Below are positions 17,250-26,900 of a stretch of DNA of 64,000 nt, one piece after another. Within the stretch, counting starts at the first letter, position 1; every line of letters starts with the position of its first letter. The notes beneath the pieces were generated by a model. It did not search any database. It saw only the letters and a program-made list of their open reading frames with translations, and was not told the DNA's origin. The position numbers and the translations under genes are program-made. Origin of the DNA: UBA4416 sp048498515 (GTDB lineage Bacteria; Bacteroidota; Bacteroidia; B-17B0; Aurantibacillaceae); assembly GCA_048498515.1 (NCBI GenBank), contig JBEHXV010000013.1, positions 1 through 64,000 of the forward strand, in the 5' to 3' direction.

Positions 17250-18677
17250 TTAGTGTTTAATAATCTTCACTGTTCGTTTATTAGAATTATCGCTTACTGT
17301 AATAAAATACATCCCGGACGAAAGCGACGATAAATCCAAAAGTTCATTATAGCTGTCTGGATAAAACGTAAGTAGCGATTGACCTAAAGCGTTAACGATT
17401 GTAAATTTTGTTTCCGTTAAAGTGTAGTTGCTTGGTAGCTGAATAGTGATATTATCGGTATAAGGGTTAGGATAAATAGCGAAGGGAAATTCGCTTATCA
17501 TTTCAGGGCAGTTGGTAATCGGTATTGTTCGTAGGTTAGGTGTGCTTTCTGGGATGGTCATAAACCAATTTGTTGGCTGAACGAAAAAGGAGTAATCGAC
17601 CGCTGCATAAAGCTGGCCCTTTAAACCTGCTATTGAATAAGGCGCATGTTCATACTGTGGATATTTGCATTTGCCGCCAAAAGCATTGAAATTGCAGCCG
17701 TCATAACGGGCAATCACGTACAGCAATGAATCATTATCACCAGGAATAATATAATTCCCGGAGATATATAACTGGTCGCTGATGATTTCCAGATCATTGA
17801 CCGCACCAATGTAAAAAATGCCTGGAAAGGGGTCGAACCAATTATTGCCGTCCCAGCCCATAATGCAGTTTCCTACATTGCCATCCGTATTAAAAAAATA
17901 ACCTCCAACATAAAGAATATCGTTATACACCTTCATGGAAGTGACTTGTGCAAAGCTTCCATGAATACCGGTTTGCAAAGGTGCCCATTGTGTTCCCGTC
18001 CATCTTATCACCTCATTAAATCCGTTGACATCTTCAAAGTTACCCCCAAAGTAATATTCGCCTTTGTAGTATTCACCCGTAAACATCATATAATTTGGTA
18101 CACTTACATGCGGGTCGCACACTATCGGGCTGGGAGGACTAAATGTTTCCCAATCGTTACCATTGAAGACAGCTAAAGATTGAATATTCTGTCCACATAG
18201 TGAATCGAAAACACCGAAAGCAAATAACCTATCATTTATTATTTTTAAATAAGAAATGCCACCGCTTTTCCCAAGTACACAACTTACTACCCAGTTGTTA
18301 TTCACGTATTCAAATAACTGTTCGGCCTTCCCGTTATACGGTCCATAATATCCACACATAAACAATCTATTATGGTATCTTACAATAGATCGTGTTGGTG
18401 GGCAGCTGACATTGCAGTTATTTATCGGCGGATTTAGCTTTGTAAATACGTTTCCGTCCCAATTTGCAATGCCTGCGCATCCACTCAGGGTGTCGGCATA
18501 CTGAAACTCACCGCCCAAAAACAGGCTATTCGTAAGGGAATCATAAGTTATTTGATACACCCCATAATTTGTTCCACCCTTCACCGTTTGCCATTGCTGT
18601 GCAGGGCTTTTTAACCCTGCGCAGAAAAACAGAATGAAAATCAGTACAGAGAAATTATTCTTTAATGAACTTGGCAT
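17250..18677 (-). CDS. Beta-propeller T9SS cargo protein
   Basis: Secreted protein of 475 residues. The signal peptide ends at LKSPAQ. About 40-380 is built of delta-60-like propeller blades in which an 'L.(I/V)..(R/Q)LY(V/A)GG.F' strand alternates with 'W.G..W' motifs, for example 'DILYVGGYFFNTDG'. The C-terminal T9SS type A domain starts near 400 ('FAIYPNPYTDNITIQLP'). The start overlaps the 3' end of the 1,334-residue gene by 23 bases. Function is probably surface exposed or released; the substrate is unknown. Confidence 0.87.
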   Translation of the reverse strand: MPSSLKNNFSVLIFILFFCAGLKSPAQQWQTVKGGTNYGVYQITYDSLTNSLFLGGEFQYADTLSGCAGIANWDGNVFTKLNPPINNCNVSCPPTRSIVRYHNRLFMCGYYGPYNGKAEQLFEYVNNNWVVSCVLGKSGGISYLKIINDRLFAFGVFDSLCGQNIQSLAVFNGNDWETFSPPSPIVCDPHVSVPNYMMFTGEYYKGEYYFGGNFEDVNGFNEVIRWTGTQWAPLQTGIHGSFAQVTSMKVYNDILYVGGYFFNTDGNVGNCIMGWDGNNWFDPFPGIFYIGAVNDLEIISDQLYISGNYIIPGDNDSLLYVIARYDGCNFNAFGGKCKYPQYEHAPYSIAGLKGQLYAAVDYSFFVQPTNWFMTIPESTPNLRTIPITNCPEMISEFPFAIYPNPYTDNITIQLPSNYTLTETKFTIVNALGQSLLTFYPDSYNELLDLSSLSSGMYFITVSDNSNKRTVKIIKH

Positions 18678-21600
18678 TCAAGGTTTGGGTCTGGGTTTTG
18701 ATTACTACAAGGTACAAACCAAATTTTAAATCTGAAACATTAATGGCTTGTTTATTTAACCCATTATACTCTTTCAAAGTAGAAGAAGTTATTACCTGAC
18801 CCATCAAATTATAAATAGCCAATTCGACGGTTTTAGATTCCGTGCCTTCCCATTCCACATTCAACTGATTATTGGTTGGGTTAGGATAGATATGGAGTGA
18901 ATTAAGTACAGGCTTTTTATCCAATTCATGTATACCAACCACAGCGGCTTCAAGTTGGGCATAGAACGCACGGCTATTTCCTGTAGCGCCATAGGCAGTA
19001 TTGCAGTAGGGATTGGTTGTCGGAGGACAGGCAAAAGGGAAACTGTTCGTTGAATAAGAGCCGCCGGAAATATAAACCCGGTTTTGATACAAAGCCAATC
19101 CACAGGCAATATCGCCTTTTGGACCGAAAGCAGCCGACACAGACCCTTTACCGCCAAAACGCGTGCTGTGTAACAATGAGCCTGAATTACTAAACGAGGC
19201 TACAAAGGCATCTGTTGGGCAGGTGCTGCAGGGCGCATCGCCATGCCCTCCCTGTTGATACATGGTGCCACTGGACGCATTCGGAAAAAAGGTAGTGTTA
19301 CGGGTGTTCCCCGATACAACAACGTCGCCGGTAACATTGTTCCAGGCGATCTTTGGATCGCTGTTTTTTTCTACAACGATGTCGTTTGATGGTCCGCCAA
19401 AATAACTTGACCAGGCCAATATACCTCCCGAACTGAATTTTGATACAAATACATCGTAGCCACCCCCAAAACTTTGAGTGTAACTTGAGGCGGCACAAAA
19501 TGGAAAACCGTTATTACCCGGCACGCCACAGGCAGGTGATCCTGCTGTGGAGGTTTTGGTATAACCGGCTATAAAAACATTGTTGTTATTATCGGTTACT
19601 ACCGAACTGATGGCATCTTCAGCACTACCGCCATAAAAGGTACTCCATTCTAAAGCTAAGGTACTCAGGTCAAATTTTGAAATAAAGCCGTCCCCCTCTG
19701 GCGTGGAGCCGTTCCCGTTCAGTCGGTCCTGGTAGTAATAACTTCCGTTACTGTTGCATAAAGGAAAAGTATTTGACGTAAAATTGCAGTTTTGAACCCC
19801 ACTGCTGGTACTTTGTGTAAAGCCGGTTACATACAGTTTCTGGTTAGTATCATCCACCGTCAAGCCCATCATGTAATCATCGCCATTGCCACCAAACAAG
19901 GTACTCCATGTTAAGGCCGTTTGAGAGTTAAAACGGGCAATGTAACCATCATAATGAAATGTGTTGGTGCTTGTACCACTACCCGGGCTGGAAAGATGAA
20001 TGTTCTGGAAATAAGCAGTTCCTCCTGGGTCACATAAGGGAAAAGCTCCTGAATTACTTGCACCACAATTAGTGGTAAAGGTAGCAGGACCGGCATTGCC
20101 GATCATGTAGATATTTCCATTCACATCAGCCTTAATTTTGGTACCATATCCATCACCAAGCCCCCAGCGGGTAGCCCATTCCATTGCTCCACTTAACGCA
20201 TCATAGCGAGTAATAAATCCCTTATTCAAATTGGTCCAGCTGTTATTTGTATAGCAAGTTGCTGAACCTGAGAGTGCCATAATCGGGGAGGCAGAATAGT
20301 TGGTGCTACCACACATATAAATTTTATCATTTTGTGCGTCATAAGTTATGCTATATCCCTTGTCTGAATCAGTTCCACCGTAGTAGCTTAGATATCTTAA
20401 CCCATAGTTCGGATTAAAGCTAGTCATAAACGCATCACTGTATCCACCTTTGTATGCTATGCCTGTCACAATGGGGATGCTCAAATTATCACTGAAACCC
20501 GCAGAATATAAGTTCCCAGAATTATCAGTTACAATATCCAAGGACATGGCAGTACTGCCTGAGCCACCATAAAATGTTCCCCACACAGGACTTGCGCTGG
20601 CCGAGGTAACAGAAATAGGTTCCTGTTTTACTTCAATAACGAGCGTTAAGGACGAGGTATATGAACCGTTATTAAACTTATACTTATTGGAAGCGCCATC
20701 GGTCATCCAATCCGGTGTCCAGCCGGTTACGGCTACAGTTGCATTGGCTGCTGTGAGCTGGTAGGCAATAGGCCTGCTAAAGGTAATGCTGCCTAAATCG
20801 CTGTTAACAGATAGAGTGTTGCTTGTCCCATCTAAACTATAGGACGTGGCCCCCGTAAATTCTGTCTTAATGTCCCTCATATCACCCCCTGGCTTCACTA
20901 TAAAATAATATTTAATCCCATCCTGGTTGCTGCTACACATCAGATCAATATTATTATAGAGACCAGGTGTAATAAGCCGTTGGTTTCCAAACACACCAGT
21001 AATTCCTTCACCCGTATGAGCAAGATAATAATTCAAATAACCGGCATCCTGTGCTTCCAAAGCATAGGTTCCGGCACTTTCCAACGAATTGGTAAAAGCC
21101 AAATCAATTCGTTGTAATGTATCTAGCGTAGACCTGACCGTATCAATCTTAGAAAACAAATAACTCTGGCTCCTGCTTTTAAAATAGAATCCCGGATAGG
21201 TATCGTGTGTATAAAATTTAATATCAGGAACAAGTGTATCATTTGTGCCTATTAGTTGACCTCGATTCGGATAATACATAAAAGAGTTGCTTGGAGTTTC
21301 TCCACTAAAGTCAGTCGGTGTTATCACATCACGCTGCACATATTTAACCGTAGTAAAATTAAAGTTACCCAGTGTGCTTTCTGATTGTCCTGTCACAATC
21401 ACATTATTTAATGAATCCAGGGTAATGTTGGTAGCATAATCACTTAAAAGCCCTGTCATCTCCGCTTCCCAAATTTTAGTTCCGCTACCGTCGTATTTAG
21501 CCGTATAATAGTTTTGTGTACTGTCGGTTTTATAACCTCCCACATAAATATCACCACTGGCATCCACAACCAGGTCAGCGGCTTCATCGTTGCCGTTAAA

Positions 21601-22659
21601 ACCGCCGGTTTGCACCCACTGCTGGGTGCCGCTGGAGTTGAGTTTAATTAATGTAAACTCTTTCCCTAAGGTGGAACTGGTGGTATAACCGGCAATGTAT
21701 ACATTGCCTGAGGCATCAATGTCAATGGCTTTTGCCACATCATTTAATGAAGAAGAACCATTGTAGGTATAAGTCCAGGTGGGGGCCAGGGTATTGCTTA
21801 GCTTTTGAACATAGAAGTTGTTTCCTTGTCCAACCACGTTATTACTTCCTGCTACAATGATGTTCCCTGATCCGTCGCTTACAAAATCGGTCACCACATC
21901 CACGCTGGTGGTGGTTACGGCCGTGCCCACGCTGGTAGCCAGCAAAGAACCCGTTGATTGTGAAAGGCTTAATACCGACACTTTATAGGCGCTTGCGGTG
22001 GCGGTAGTTACCGCGCCGGTTAGGGTTAAGTTGGCGCCGCTGATGGCTACTTTTGTAGAGGCATCGTCAAAACCAAGGTAATCCCAGGCGCTCACCCATT
22101 GCTGCGTGCCCGAACTGTTATACTTAATGCACAGGTAATCGGCATTCATGCTCGCGTTATAGGTGCCACCGGCTATATAAACGTTACCCGAACCGTCAAC
22201 CACCACGTGCTTGCCCATATCATGGTAATTTCCACCACCATTATAAGTAGCGCTCCATACCACGGAGCCTGTGGAACTGGCCAGTTTCATGGTCACGCAG
22301 TCGGTTTCGGGAACCAGGGTGTTATTGGTAATGGCACCGGTGAGGTAAATGTAATTGTTGTCTACCGACAAGCCGCCGGCAAAGTCAACACCGTTAGTGG
22401 CAGTTCCTGCAAATTGTTTGATCCAGAGCTGGTTTCCGCCCGAGTTGTATTTGGCAACCAGTATGTCAGTGGTTCCACCATTCATGGTGGCCCCGGCTAC
22501 AATAATGTTTCCCGAAGGATCGGTCTTGGTGGCGCTTTTGTAATAAAAGTTTTGTGTGCCATCGGTGGTTCTCCATTCTTCCAGTGCCATAGGTACGGTC
22601 TGGGAGCATAACATGCGGCTTAATAACACACAGGCTAGTAAGGCTAGTTGTTTTTTCAT
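18655..22659 (-). CDS. SBBP-repeat giant T9SS cargo protein
   Basis: Secreted protein of 1,334 residues. After the signal peptide (MKKQLALLACVLL...LCSQ), residues about 25-450 carry SBBP beta-propeller repeats such as 'AKYNSGGNQLWIKQFAG' and 'KLNSSGTQQWV'. A middle module (about 470-680) resembles the DUF7948-type domain that often precedes SBBP repeats, starting 'YYPNRGQLIGTNDTLVPDI'. A second SBBP block follows ('GSAEDAISSVVTDNNNNVFI'), and a T9SS type A domain closes the protein ('LHIYPNPTNNQLNVEW'). It heads the four-gene T9SS operon. It is separated from the giant cluster by 155 bases holding a strong hairpin. Confidence 0.88.
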   Translation of the reverse strand: MKKQLALLACVLLSRMLCSQTVPMALEEWRTTDGTQNFYYKSATKTDPSGNIIVAGATMNGGTTDILVAKYNSGGNQLWIKQFAGTATNGVDFAGGLSVDNNYIYLTGAITNNTLVPETDCVTMKLASSTGSVVWSATYNGGGNYHDMGKHVVVDGSGNVYIAGGTYNASMNADYLCIKYNSSGTQQWVSAWDYLGFDDASTKVAISGANLTLTGAVTTATASAYKVSVLSLSQSTGSLLATSVGTAVTTTSVDVVTDFVSDGSGNIIVAGSNNVVGQGNNFYVQKLSNTLAPTWTYTYNGSSSLNDVAKAIDIDASGNVYIAGYTTSSTLGKEFTLIKLNSSGTQQWVQTGGFNGNDEAADLVVDASGDIYVGGYKTDSTQNYYTAKYDGSGTKIWEAEMTGLLSDYATNITLDSLNNVIVTGQSESTLGNFNFTTVKYVQRDVITPTDFSGETPSNSFMYYPNRGQLIGTNDTLVPDIKFYTHDTYPGFYFKSRSQSYLFSKIDTVRSTLDTLQRIDLAFTNSLESAGTYALEAQDAGYLNYYLAHTGEGITGVFGNQRLITPGLYNNIDLMCSSNQDGIKYYFIVKPGGDMRDIKTEFTGATSYSLDGTSNTLSVNSDLGSITFSRPIAYQLTAANATVAVTGWTPDWMTDGASNKYKFNNGSYTSSLTLVIEVKQEPISVTSASASPVWGTFYGGSGSTAMSLDIVTDNSGNLYSAGFSDNLSIPIVTGIAYKGGYSDAFMTSFNPNYGLRYLSYYGGTDSDKGYSITYDAQNDKIYMCGSTNYSASPIMALSGSATCYTNNSWTNLNKGFITRYDALSGAMEWATRWGLGDGYGTKIKADVNGNIYMIGNAGPATFTTNCGASNSGAFPLCDPGGTAYFQNIHLSSPGSGTSTNTFHYDGYIARFNSQTALTWSTLFGGNGDDYMMGLTVDDTNQKLYVTGFTQSTSSGVQNCNFTSNTFPLCNSNGSYYYQDRLNGNGSTPEGDGFISKFDLSTLALEWSTFYGGSAEDAISSVVTDNNNNVFIAGYTKTSTAGSPACGVPGNNGFPFCAASSYTQSFGGGYDVFVSKFSSGGILAWSSYFGGPSNDIVVEKNSDPKIAWNNVTGDVVVSGNTRNTTFFPNASSGTMYQQGGHGDAPCSTCPTDAFVASFSNSGSLLHSTRFGGKGSVSAAFGPKGDIACGLALYQNRVYISGGSYSTNSFPFACPPTTNPYCNTAYGATGNSRAFYAQLEAAVVGIHELDKKPVLNSLHIYPNPTNNQLNVEWEGTESKTVELAIYNLMGQVITSSTLKEYNGLNKQAINVSDLKFGLYLVVIKTQTQTLNAKFIKE

Positions 22660-22743
22660 AGGATTTGGGGTTTAAGGGTTAGTGATAGGAAACAGGAACC
22701 TAATAAAGAAGACAGGAGCAAGAACGATTTTTTTTATACAGTT

Positions 22744-22775
22744 AATTTCCGGTGATCGAAAGATCACCGGAAATT
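22744..22775. terminator. Perfect 14-base hairpin between two gene blocks
   Basis: AATTTCCGGTGATC and its exact complement flank the loop GAAA. It lies downstream of the giant cluster and upstream of the SBBP gene. On the minus strand it is followed by an A-rich stretch, not a T run, so it may be a processing or stabilising element rather than a classical terminator. Confidence 0.6.
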
Positions 22776-22814
22776 GTATTGAAATAATATAACAATCAAC
22801 CTCTCAGTATCAGG

Positions 22815-23942
22815 CTATTGGTATTTAACCGTGTAGCTATAAGTGCTTCCGTTGCTGCATAAGTTGGTATATAACACGCAGGTTACAAAATAGGTACGAT
22901 GTGGGTTACTACCGTTCAATACCAGGTTGCCATCGCCATGGTTGAACGTTGTTGGCGTTGCAAGTGAGCTGGTAGTTTTTAAGAAAGAACCACCAAGATC
23001 ATCTTCCAAAATTACATCCATGTGATTAAATGAATGGCCTGAAGGAAGAGCAATGCTGCCATACACGCTAATGCTGATGCTTCCGTTAGGATGCGTTACC
23101 GCTGTAATGGTTTGGCTTGTGAGCGGGTCGATGCTGGTGCCGTTACTGTCGGTGTATTTGGCTACAGCCGTTACCGTGTTCAGGTCATCGCATGGAGTGT
23201 AAGTGTACGAAATGTTATAGGTTATTTCGTTGCCTGAAGGTACTTCATCGGTCACAATTTTTGCTTTTATCTCATAGCTCCTGTTAGGGTTCGTATTATC
23301 TACTGCCAATCCGTCGGCTACTGTAAACAACACATCATTATCGCTCACACCAATTGTTTTGGTAGCAGTATTACCAAGATCATCGGTTACCGTAATATCC
23401 ATGTGGTTGTATGTTTGACCAATGGATGTTACATTAACGATCTTCGTAAACAATAAACTTGTTGGGTAAGCTACACCGTTGTTGATGTTGCCGGATAGTA
23501 ATGGATTTACATCATGGTTGCTATCCGTCAGTTTTACAAGCCCGGTAATTTGTGAGAGGTCGTATGCAGGGCCTGCCAGGTAATTAATAGTAAACACCTG
23601 TGCCGCACCGTTAGGGGCAAAGTCGGTATAAAGCGTTGTTTTTACTGTATAAACCCTGTTGGGAGATGTAAGATCAAGGGTAGGAGCAGAAATGGCATTA
23701 AACAATGCGCTGCCACCTGCGAACGAAATCGTGATGGTCTCTGAATTGTTCAGATCATCCGTCACTGTAATGTCAATACCCATAAAGGTATTATGCCCTG
23801 CCGGTAAAGGCTCGTTCAAATGCGTAAAGGTCATTGAATCGGGGTAATTAGCTCCTGCCACAAGGTTTGTGGTTTTTAAAACAGGCAGGTTATGCAGAGT
23901 ACCATCCGTATAACTTAATACGCTATCTGCTTGCTGCAGATC
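22815..23942 (-). repeat. Three tandem ~125-residue repeats in the giant protein
   Basis: Protein-level tandem repeats at residues 1710-1836, 1837-1961 and 1962-2084. Shared positions include a 'YTD/LTD' strand, a proline-glycine turn, 'MDITVTDDLGN'-like and '(P/N)NR(S/V)Y' motifs. The DNA of the copies has diverged. Confidence 0.75.
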
Positions 23943-26900
23943 GGAAGCGCCTTGGGCCAGTGTTAATTCATATTCCGTAAGGTTAAATAAGCCTGAGGAA
24001 TTTTCGACCTGTACCCTGTACCGGTGATACACCGCATTGCCATTTTCATCTACTCTTGGCAGGCTAACAGTTTCAGGGTAGTTTACAAAATCGGGCATGC
24101 TGCTCACATTAAGTGGCGGGTATTGCATAGGAGTATCTGTTACCTTTTCGCTGTATAGTTGCACCCAGTTACCGTTTGCATTTAGTTTTTGTAAACGGTA
24201 AGTGCCATTGTAGCAGGTAGGGCTCCATTTCAGGATCACATTCTGCAAGGCGCTTGGCGTAGCGGTTCCGTTTACTGAATGCAGTATTGGCGCTTCGGGA
24301 TTAATAACATCCACAATGCTGGTTTTGGAAACGGAAGATGGTAACGACGGCATGTCTGTGATTTGTGTCGGGATCGGGTCTCCTGGCGATGGGGCGGGAG
24401 CAAGCAATACATCCTGCACATCTTCCACCTCCCTAATAGCAATCAACCGGTAGTGCAGTGTTTCGCCATATGGCGGAAAATCAACATCCGTAAAATCATC
24501 TACCAACGGATTGCCCCACAAAATACTTTTTGCCTTTTTCATCGTACGGATACTCAGGGCGTCAAGTTCGTTGGTAGCGCGGTAAATCTCTACTTTTGAG
24601 ATCTTTTCGTTTGCACTGTACTCATTGATGTCAAACCATACAGAGCTTGGCGTATTGGTTGTTACATCCTGGAGTCGCGTTACAAGCTTCCTTATCTGCG
24701 GTTTATCAGGCGGATAGGAGTTTACCATCAGCACAGGGCCGACAGGCAGGCTGGCCTCGCTGAATTTGAATTTATCATCCATCTCCAGCGCGCGGTAAAA
24801 ATACAGGCTCTTCGATGCGCCATCCAACGTGTAATCGGTAAATCGCAACACCGTGTCAGTTAGTCCCGGAAGTTTACGGATCATTGGGAAAATGTCGTGA
24901 GTATTTGCATTCAATATGTTGCCGTTAGCATCGCGCGATTTGGCTTTTACAGATGAGGTAATGGTTCCCGTTTTTACATAACTGAACATTGGTGGTTGTT
25001 CGGTTAACGAAATAAAGGCATCCTGTATGGCGCGTTTCAAAATTTGCACAGGCGTCCATGGCTTCCCGTAAATGGTATAGTTTGATGTTGCAAAATTAAA
25101 ATTGAAACCCGAAGCGAAAGGAAACACGTATCCGCCGGAAGGATTGCTGGCACTGATGGCCTTATTGGTTTCGTATACCAAAAAGAACTCCTCATTATCG
25201 GGCAAAGGCCAAACATATGGCGGAGTAGAACCGTTGTACGGCATGAAATCGCCACTCACGCCGTCGCCCATGGCGCCAAAAAGAATGTTCCACAAATCCG
25301 GATCGTGTTTTAAAATGGCATCAGGATTCACTGTACTCACCAGGCCATCGAGATCATCTAAAATAGATGCCTGTGTCGATTTTTTATACAGGAGGTCAAG
25401 CACCCTGTCTTCGCTGGTACGATAAAATACAGCGCTGTATGGCACCCTGCCTCCGGTTGTGTCAAGTTTTGTATCAAACGTGTAAGTCGATTTACCGTAG
25501 AAATCAGGACGGGTAGCATATAACGGGCCTTTTGGTGTATCCGGTTTTTTTGGAAGTGATATTTTTTGTGCCAGGAGCACCACCGGGTTCGAGAGAAAGG
25601 ACTCCAGGTCGTTCTTGATATCATAAGCGCGGATGCTCATGTAAGTTTGCCTGCTTCCTTCATTCGGATCATTTTGTACTGGTAAAATTTCATCCCTGTC
25701 GAAGTTAGTGGCAGAGCCCGGAAGAGCAACACCGGTTACCGGATTAACACCATCATCGGCTTTTAAGTACAACTTATACGATGGATGGAAATTTGCGGTT
25801 TGCGACGCGCTTAAATTCAGTGTATAAATGTCGGCCGGCGAAGGTCCGCTTTGCGCGCTTGCCGGAATAAAACCCGGGTCCTGTATAATCACGGCCAGGT
25901 GCGCAGGCGCTGTTGGCGTAAGGTAACCGATGAATGTGACAGGGTATACCTGTGTTTGTCCTGAAACATCTTTCAGCCTCACCGTTCCTTTGTACCAGTT
26001 TACTTCAGAATCGGGATGAGGGAGAAGGTCGTAACTTTGAAAGTTTAATTGAATAAAGCCCGTTCCCTCGGGTAAGAAACCTGAACCTGATGGCGGATTG
26101 GTTAAAAGCGGTGTAAAGGTCACCGTATCTTTAATGCCGCCTACCACGTAGCGCGAGAGTGAGCCGTCTGTTTCTGTTTTATACTCAATTTTTGCGGCAT
26201 CAATTTCGGGCACACAATTTCCGCTAATTCTGAAGAAATTGGACGGGGTATTGATAGACATGACAGGACGTGATACGATCACTTCAATTAAACCGTCAAT
26301 AAGCGATGTGTTTAATGTTGCACCCAACGTAATTACGGTATTACCTGAAACAATAGCGCTTGACGAAACGGTATACAGGCCATCGTTTAACCTGTTGGCA
26401 AAAATCCTGAATGCTTTTCCCGTGCTAAAATCGGCTGTATGGTTCCCGTTAATGGTTACAGAGGATGCTGTAATGGCCATGATCTCATGTTTCACAGCAT
26501 ATTCCAGCGTTAAGCCTGAACTGAAACCTATGTCTATGGGTTTCTCTACGGTAACGCGTGTATTTCCACCGGGGCCAAGTGCTATGCTTTTAATATCGTA
26601 AGTTTTGGTATGTGTGGGCGATATTCTTAATGTAACCTGTGCATTGGTATAAAATTTTTCAAGGTAAATCCTGCGACTGTGTCTCAAATCCCAGTTACCT
26701 GCTTCACCCATGTTTTCGGCCGTAAAGAACAAGTCGCCTGTAATGGGTGCTTTATAGGTTTCGTTGGAAATAAATTGACCCGGGTGAGCAGGATCGGCCG
26801 AGGCTGTTACCTGTTTTATGAGTTTAACAATGAACGTAGGGTTAGCGCCGCTGGATAGTACACTTTCTATGACGTAATTTTCGCCCCCGCTGCTAAAAAA

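Noticed and set aside
22099..22611. Plus-strand frame of 170 codons opposite the SBBP gene
   Set aside because: Repeats of the SBBP protein keep the antisense frame open; the real protein is on the minus strand with signal peptide and sorting domain.
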